64,000 nt of DNA from contig NZ_CAMIBP010000002.1 of assembly GCF_946223165.1 (NCBI RefSeq), positions 62,001 to 126,000 on the forward strand, written 5' to 3'. Of this stretch, positions 59,641-64,000 are shown piece by piece. The stretch is from an uncultured Corynebacterium sp. (GTDB lineage Bacteria > Actinomycetota > Actinomycetes > Mycobacteriales > Mycobacteriaceae). The notes below the pieces were generated by a model, which was given only the letters and a program-made list of their open reading frames with translations, did no database searches and was not told where the DNA came from. The translations under genes were made by a program, and so were the position numbers. Every line of letters begins with the position of its first letter. Position 1 is the stretch's first letter.

Positions 59641-60594
59641 ATGATCGACGATACTCTGGGCCCCGGATTCACGGTGAGCTACCTCGATTTAGGTACCGAT
59701 CCGGACGGCGAAGGCTCCATCCGCGCCTCGCTCGTGTCCTATAACTCCGACGCCCCGGGGTTTGCTGAGCGCCCCGCCCTGCTGTGGGTCCACGGCATGA
59801 CGGATTACTTTTTCTCCGATCATGTGGCCCGGCACTATGACGAGCTGGGGTACGCCTTCTACGCGCTTGATTTGCGCAAGTGCGGCCGTTCCCGGACCGA
59901 GGGCCAGACGTGGCACTACGTCTCGGACCTGACGTACTACTACGAGGATCTCAACGCCGCCTTGGACGCCATCCCCAACGAGTCGGTCATCCCCATAGCC
60001 CACTCGACCGCGGGCCTCATTTGCTCACTGTGGCTCAGCGACACACGGCCGGCGAAGGTCACCGGCCTCATCCTCAACGGCCCCTGGCTCGACATGATGT
60101 CTGTGCCCAAGCCCACCTTTCGGGCTTTGGCACCCGTCATCGATAGCATCGGCAAGCGTTTCCCCATGCTGGCCATCCCCGGCGGCAACCTCACCGCGTT
60201 TGGCGACTCCATGCACGTGTCCAAGTACGGCGAATGGAATTACGACCTCACACTCAAGCCCCTGGGAGGCCACACCAAGTACATCGGCTGGCTGCGCGCC
60301 GTCCTCGCGGGATTCAAGCGACTCCACTCCGGCTATATCGACGTCCACGTCCCCTACCTCACGCTCTGCTCAACGCGCTCGATCTTGGGCAAGCCCTACT
60401 CGGAGGAAATAAACTACGTCGACGCCGTCGTTGATGTTCAACAGACCATACGGTGGGCTCCAACGCTGGGCACCGACTGCACGTTGCGCCCCATCTCGGG
60501 CGCGCGGCACGAGGCGTTCGCGTCGCGCCAGCCCATCCGCGACGAGGTCTTCGCCATCACCGACAAATGGCTCAGCGAGCACAGCGGCAGCTAG
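59641..60594 (+). CDS. Alpha/beta hydrolase (serine aminopeptidase S33 type)
   Basis: A 317-residue cytosolic hydrolase without signal peptide. 'ALLWVHGMTDYFF' (oxyanion loop) near 45, 'FYALDLRKCGRSR' near 78, and the nucleophile elbow 'PIAHSTAGLICSLWLSD' near 120 are visible. The elbow is AHSTAG rather than the usual GxSxG, with Ala replacing the first Gly, as in some monoglyceride-lipase-like proteins. His is in 'SGARHEAFAS' near 290. TAAGCT at 59628-59633 is 7 bases before the ATG, so the message is leaderless. The substrate is unknown. Confidence 0.85.
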   Translation: MIDDTLGPGFTVSYLDLGTDPDGEGSIRASLVSYNSDAPGFAERPALLWVHGMTDYFFSDHVARHYDELGYAFYALDLRKCGRSRTEGQTWHYVSDLTYYYEDLNAALDAIPNESVIPIAHSTAGLICSLWLSDTRPAKVTGLILNGPWLDMMSVPKPTFRALAPVIDSIGKRFPMLAIPGGNLTAFGDSMHVSKYGEWNYDLTLKPLGGHTKYIGWLRAVLAGFKRLHSGYIDVHVPYLTLCSTRSILGKPYSEEINYVDAVVDVQQTIRWAPTLGTDCTLRPISGARHEAFASRQPIRDEVFAITDKWLSEHSGS

Positions 60595-60665
60595 GCCGCA
60601 ATTCATAGTGGCTCCTCGTTGATCCACGTTCAATCCACACACGTTCCCGATAGAAGGAGAATCCC

Positions 60666-62063
60666 GTGACTCACGCACCAGCCAGCACTCCGCAGGCCAG
60701 CGCACACTACGACATCATCATCATTGGTGCGGGCTCGGGAAATTCCATCCCGACACCGGAGTATGACGATAAGTCCATCGCCATCATTGAAAAGGGAAAG
60801 TTCGGCGGCACGTGCATGAACGTCGGCTGCATCCCCACCAAGATGTATGTGTATGCCGCCGACGTCGCTCTGGCTGCCCGCGAGGCGGGACGCCTGGGTA
60901 TTGATGCCTCAGTCAACTCCGTGGATTGGTCGTCCATCGTCGACCGCGTCTTTATGAACCGCATCGACAAGATTGCCGAGGGCGGTGAGGCGTACCGCCG
61001 CGGCGACGAGACCCCTAATATTACGGTCTACGATCAGCACGCCCGATTTGTCGGCCCTAAGCTCATCGAGGTGGGCGGCGAGGTCATCTCCGGCGAGCAG
61101 ATCGTCATTGCTACGGGTTCCCGCCCCTCCATCCCTGCGGTGTACGCGAATTCGGGAGTGAAGTTCTATACCAACGAGGACGTTATGCGCATGCCCACGC
61201 AGCCGTCCTCCCTCATCGTCGTGGGCGGCGGCTACATCGCCATGGAATTCGCGCACGTCTTTGACGGACTGGGCACGAAGGTCACCGTGGTCAATCGCTC
61301 GGAGCAGCTGCTGCGCTTCCTCGACGAAGATCTATCCCGCCGATTCAACGCCCTGGCACGGGAGCGCTTCGACGTACGCATCGGTACCGGAGCATTGCTC
61401 GAGCAGACGGAATCCGGCGTGCGCCTGACGCTCGATAACGGCCAGGAACTCGAGGCCGACGCGATCCTCGTGGCCACCGGCCGCGTTCCCAATGGCGACC
61501 AAATGAACCTGGATTCCGCGGGCATTGACATGCACGAGGACGGCCGCATCAAGGTCGACGAGTTCGGCCGCACCACCGCCGAGGGCGTGTGGGCGCTCGG
61601 CGACGTCTCTTCCCCGTACATGCTCAAGCACGTGGCCAATGCCGAGACGCGCGCCGTGCAGCACAATCTTCTCCACCCGGAGTCGCTGCAACCGATGCCG
61701 CACGACTACGTGCCGTCGGCGATTTTCACGCACCCACAGATTGCTACGGTGGGAATGACGGAGGCCGAGGCGCGAGAGCGCGGAATCGACGTCACCGTCA
61801 AGGTGCAAAACTATGGCGACGTCGCCTACGGCTGGGCCATGGAGGATTCCACCGGCATCGTCAAGCTCATCGCGGATAAGTCCACCGGCCGCCTCGTGGG
61901 TGCTCATTTCATGGGGCCGCAAGCCTCGACGCTTATCCAACAGCTCATCACCGTCATGGTGTACGACATCGACGTGCGCGACGTGGCACGCCGTCAGTAC
62001 TGGATTCATCCGGCGCTGCCGGAGGTGACGGAGAACGCGCTTTTGGGCTTGGAGTGGACTTAA
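60666..62063 (+). CDS. mtr: Mycothione reductase
   Basis: A 465-residue NADPH-dependent flavoprotein disulfide reductase that regenerates mycothiol from mycothione. The FAD motif 'IIIIGAGSGNSI' is at residues 17-28, the redox-active disulfide is Cys50/Cys55 in 'GGTCMNVGCIPTKM', the NADPH motif 'VVGGGYIAMEFAHVF' is near 185, and the dimer-interface 'HPALPEVTENAL' carries the catalytic His. The 'CMNVGCIPTKM' form is typical of Mtr rather than lipoamide dehydrogenase. The start is GTG with an AGAAGGAG site. Confidence 0.93.
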   Translation: MTHAPASTPQASAHYDIIIIGAGSGNSIPTPEYDDKSIAIIEKGKFGGTCMNVGCIPTKMYVYAADVALAAREAGRLGIDASVNSVDWSSIVDRVFMNRIDKIAEGGEAYRRGDETPNITVYDQHARFVGPKLIEVGGEVISGEQIVIATGSRPSIPAVYANSGVKFYTNEDVMRMPTQPSSLIVVGGGYIAMEFAHVFDGLGTKVTVVNRSEQLLRFLDEDLSRRFNALARERFDVRIGTGALLEQTESGVRLTLDNGQELEADAILVATGRVPNGDQMNLDSAGIDMHEDGRIKVDEFGRTTAEGVWALGDVSSPYMLKHVANAETRAVQHNLLHPESLQPMPHDYVPSAIFTHPQIATVGMTEAEARERGIDVTVKVQNYGDVAYGWAMEDSTGIVKLIADKSTGRLVGAHFMGPQASTLIQQLITVMVYDIDVRDVARRQYWIHPALPEVTENALLGLEWT

Positions 62064-62393
62064 ATTATTACGTGATGTAAATCACACACTACCCCCGTCA
62101 ACTAGTCACACCAGTCACAACCTTATCCTCACCTTGATATTTACGTAGAGGTTCATACACACAAAAAAATCAATTACGGGGGCCGGATTTCCTTAGATTG
62201 TACTTAACACGGGGCAACAACGTGCGCTTTCACAATCAACACGCTAGGGTTACCTATCGACACCGGCTCCAGCCGTAACCCGGCGACCGCGTGTTTCTGG
62301 CAATCGCCTGACAATTGCACCCAGACGTTGCCAATAACACAAGGGTTTCCACTATGGAAGCCTCGCCCTAGTACGACATTTAAGGAATTTGAT
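62064..62393. other. Regulatory intergenic region upstream of the secreted peptide genes
   Basis: A 330-base AT-rich gap. It contains a GlxR-type box at 62071-62086, an A-run at about 62163-62169, a possible promoter around TTAGATTGTACTTAACA (about 62193-62210), and an imperfect inverted repeat GTGTTTCTGGCAA (62291-62303) with TTGCCAATAACAC (62328-62340). If the promoter is right, the first peptide gene has a structured leader of about 180 bases, unusual in a window full of leaderless genes. No coding frame is recognised. Confidence 0.5.
62071..62086. promoter_or_regulatory. GlxR (CRP-type) binding site
   Basis: CGTGATGTAAATCACA matches the GlxR consensus TGTGA-N6-TCACA at all but the first base. 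GlxR is the cAMP-responsive CRP homologue of corynebacteria. The site lies 8 bases after the mtr stop and about 310 bases before the first secreted peptide gene, so it most likely controls the peptide genes from an upstream activator position. Confidence 0.7.
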
Positions 62394-62741
62394 ATGCGTA
62401 TCCGCAATGCAGCCATCGCCGGCGCTACCGCTCTCGCAGTTGCCTTCGGCGGCACCGCCGTCGCCTCCGCCGCAGAGCCGAACGAGGCTTACTACGGCTC
62501 CTCCACCTTCGACGGTGACAACGGCCTCGCTCCGCTGTCCTCCAAGATCGGCGAGGCTCTCGACGCTGACCAGGCTGCCGACGGCACCAAGATCTTCGGC
62601 ACCGAGGCAGACGTCTCCTCCCAGCCGGTTTGGGCTCAGTTCGTGTACGGCGTTGGCGTGACCGCCGCCGTCCTCTCTGCTCTCGGCCTCGTCATCGGCC
62701 CGCTGGCTAACTTCATCCAGTTCGGTCCGTTCTCTCGCTAA
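62394..62741 (+). CDS. Small secreted membrane peptide 1 (paralogue of the next gene)
   Basis: A 115-residue protein. The signal peptide (residues 1-26) ends at ASA-A; the mature protein has an acidic, Ala/Asp-rich soluble part (about 27-78), then 'PVW' and a hydrophobic segment (about 83-108), and ends 'QFGPFSR'. It is a strong-expression gene by eye: codons are almost uniformly the preferred GCC, GGC, CTC and TCC types. The start has an AAGGAA site. The next gene has the same layout, and the pair sits between mtr and map as in C. glutamicum, where such genes are annotated only as secreted or membrane proteins. Confidence 0.8.
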   Translation: MRIRNAAIAGATALAVAFGGTAVASAAEPNEAYYGSSTFDGDNGLAPLSSKIGEALDADQAADGTKIFGTEADVSSQPVWAQFVYGVGVTAAVLSALGLVIGPLANFIQFGPFSR

Positions 62742-62783
62742 TTCAGCCGCTCCCTGATACTCACTTCCTGAAAGGCATATCAC

Positions 62784-63203
62784 ATGCGTAACTTCCGCAC
62801 CGCCGCCGTTGCCCTCGCAACCGCCGCTACCGTCGCCTTCGGCGGCACCGCCATCGCCTCTGCTGAGGAGCCGACCAACAACGCTGGCGCTGGCAAGGGC
62901 TCTGTCATCAACTCCCAGATCGACACCGCTTCCTCCGCTCTGACCGCCGACAACGACGCCTCCCTGTCCTCCAACCTGGCCAAGGTTACCGACGGCTACA
63001 CCGACCCCACCGTCACCGGTCAGGACCTCTACGGCGACACCGTCGCCGACGGAACCAACCCGTCCTGGTCGAAGATCTGGCGCGAGTCCACCTACGCCGT
63101 GATCGGCACCGCCATCGCCGGCGCCATCATCGCTGCGTACAACTACGCCGTCTACACCCACATCCTCCCGGGCCACTTCCTGGACCCGATCTTCCGCGGC
63201 TAA
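62784..63203 (+). CDS. Small secreted membrane peptide 2 (paralogue of the previous gene)
   Basis: A 139-residue protein with a signal peptide nearly identical in pattern to the preceding one ('FGGTAIASA', cleavage about residue 27). A Ser/Thr/Asp-rich domain (about 30-95) with 'SALTADNDASLSSNLAKV' is followed by 'PSWSKIWRESTYAVIGTAIAGAIIAAYNYAVY' containing one hydrophobic helix (about 103-124), and the end is 'HFLDPIFRG'. A GAAAGG site precedes the ATG. 42 bases separate it from gene 1 and a strong terminator follows it, so the two form a unit. Function is unknown. Confidence 0.8.
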   Translation: MRNFRTAAVALATAATVAFGGTAIASAEEPTNNAGAGKGSVINSQIDTASSALTADNDASLSSNLAKVTDGYTDPTVTGQDLYGDTVADGTNPSWSKIWRESTYAVIGTAIAGAIIAAYNYAVYTHILPGHFLDPIFRG

Positions 63204-63236
63204 TTCCATAACCTAAGGAAGCCTGCAGACGGCTTC

Positions 63237-63270
63237 AAGGGGCCACGAGCTTTGTGCTCGTGGCCCCTTT
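63237..63270 (+). terminator. Intrinsic terminator of the secreted peptide operon
   Basis: AAGGGGCCACGAGC (63237-63250) pairs perfectly with GCTCGTGGCCCCTT (63256-63269) around a TTTGT loop and is followed by TTTTG. This 14-bp stem with a T-run is the clearest intrinsic terminator in the window and starts about 35 bases after the second peptide stop. Confidence 0.9.
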
Positions 63271-63282
63271 TTGTGAACAATG

Positions 63283-63307
63283 AAGCCCGGGCACGATGCC
63301 CGGGCTT
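63283..63307 (-). terminator. Terminator of map
   Basis: AAGCCCGGGCA (63283-63293) and TGCCCGGGCTT (63297-63307) form an 11-bp stem with a CGA loop. It lies about 36 bases after the map stop on the minus strand, followed by CATTG. Confidence 0.7.
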
Positions 63308-63331
63308 ATTCGGCTTATTCGGCTTATTCAG
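63305..63331. repeat. Three tandem 9-bp repeats beside the map terminator
   Basis: CTTATTCGG is repeated at 63305, 63314 and 63323, the last copy ending CAG instead of CGG. The array overlaps the stem of the map terminator and sits 12 bases after the map stop. Confidence 0.75.
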
Positions 63332-63342
63332 CCTATGAAACG

Positions 63343-64000
63343 CTAGGCCTGCGTCGGCAGCGTCAAAATCTCGTTGCCGTCCTCAGTGATGACGATCGTG
63401 TGCTCGAACTGAGCGGTGAACCTGCCGTCAGAGTTTTGTACCGTCCAGTCGTTATCCCAGATCTCGTAGTCGAGGCTTCCCAAGTTGATCATCGGCTCGA
63501 TGGTCAGTGTCATGCCCGGCTCCAGGATGTTGCGGTAAGCCATGGAGTCATAGTGCAGGACAACGAGCCCGTTGTGGAACGTCGGGCCCACGCCGTGACC
63601 GGTGAAGTCGGTAACGACGTTGTAGCCGAAGCGGTGCGCGTAGGACTCGATGACGCGGCCGATGACGTTGATCTCCCGGCCGGGCTTAGCGGCCTTGATG
63701 CCACGCATCATGGCCTCGTGGGTGCGCTCCACAAGAAGCTTGTGCTCCTCGGAGACGTTGCCGGCCAAGAACGTGGCATTGGTATCGCCGTGGACGCCAT
63801 TCTTAAAGGCGGTGACGTCAATGTTGACGATGTCGCCATCCTCAATGACGGTGGTATCCGGGATACCGTGGCACACGATTTCGTTAAGGGACACGCAGCA
63901 CGACTTCGGGAAGTGCAGGTAGCCCAGGGTGGAGGGGTAGGCACCGTGGTCGCACATGTACTCATGCGCGACGCGATCCACCTCGTCCGTGGTCACCCCC
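63343..64000 (-). CDS. map: Methionine aminopeptidase, type I, N-terminus outside window
   Basis: The frame runs off the right edge; about 219 C-terminal residues are visible of the usual 260-290. The enzyme removes the initiator methionine. 'GVTTDEVDRVAHEYMCDHGAYPSTLGYLHFPKSCCVSLNEIVCHGIP' region carries the first His; the metal ligands are in 'DGDIVNIDVTAFKNGVHGDTNATF' (two Asp), 'TGHGVGPTFHNG' (His), 'TIEPMINLG' (Glu) and 'QFEHTIVITEDG' (Glu). It is convergent with the secreted peptide operon. In-frame GTG near 63996 is not the true start, because homology continues to the edge. Confidence 0.95.
   Translation of the reverse strand, partial: GVTTDEVDRVAHEYMCDHGAYPSTLGYLHFPKSCCVSLNEIVCHGIPDTTVIEDGDIVNIDVTAFKNGVHGDTNATFLAGNVSEEHKLLVERTHEAMMRGIKAAKPGREINVIGRVIESYAHRFGYNVVTDFTGHGVGPTFHNGLVVLHYDSMAYRNILEPGMTLTIEPMINLGSLDYEIWDNDWTVQNSDGRFTAQFEHTIVITEDGNEILTLPTQA

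Noticed and set aside
1..64000. tRNA, rRNA, CRISPR, insertion sequence or phage attachment site
   Set aside because: I looked for cloverleaf ends, regularly spaced palindromic repeats, transposase motifs and integrases and found none. A tRNA scan could still reveal something missed by eye.

Overview
This window is chromosomal DNA from a high-GC actinobacterium, almost certainly a Corynebacterium. Lineage markers are a gluABCD glutamate importer behind an AmtR-type box, bioY-bioM-bioN, clgR/pspA, mycothione reductase, malate:quinone oxidoreductase, a pptT/pptH pair, a GlxR-type box, and many genes whose start codon lies 6-8 bases after a TANNNT -10 hexamer (leaderless transcripts). The species cannot be named from this sequence. 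No tRNA, rRNA, CRISPR array, insertion sequence or prophage was found.

Layout. 1-4.2 kb: DUF349 protein, a GNAT protein, a small membrane protein and miaB. 4.3-7.9 kb: gluABCD. 7.9-10.3 kb: recX, recA and a DUF3046 gene, with a LexA-like box in the recA promoter. 10.4-12.4 kb: biotin ECF transporter bioYMN, then a broken zinc-dehydrogenase gene. 13.1-15.7 kb: pspA, clgR, cinA-type amidohydrolase and pgsA (envelope stress and lipid synthesis). 15.8-21.2 kb: a YciI protein, terC behind a yybP-ykoY manganese riboswitch, and ftsK. 21.3-26.7 kb: a DinB-like protein, RNase J, dapA, thyX and dapB. 26.8-31.3 kb: a VOC protein, a decayed vapBC-like toxin-antitoxin locus, and putA. 32-39.5 kb: pnp, rpsO, nucleoside hydrolase, ribF, divergent truB, pptT and pptH. 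39.6-47.6 kb: the translation cluster rimP-nusA-ylxR-infB-rbfA with nrnA and a MATE transporter. 47.6-53.7 kb: a lipoprotein, an MMPL remnant, proS, yaaA, an orphan AAA ATPase behind a striking operator array, and a membrane-anchored hydrolase. 53.8-64 kb: a GalT-like protein, a PhzF protein, selO, a broken PhnB-like gene, mqo, a hydrolase, mtr, two small secreted membrane peptides, and the 3' part of map.

Most of the window is conserved core genome whose order resembles Mycobacterium tuberculosis blocks (Rv2732c-Rv2754c and Rv2793c-Rv2845c). Departures from that core are four decayed loci (dehydrogenase, vapBC, MMPL, PhnB-like), the orphan ATPase with its 26-bp-spaced repeat array, and the secreted peptide pair before map. 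The best candidates for undescribed biology are the ATPase/operator unit and the secreted peptide pair.
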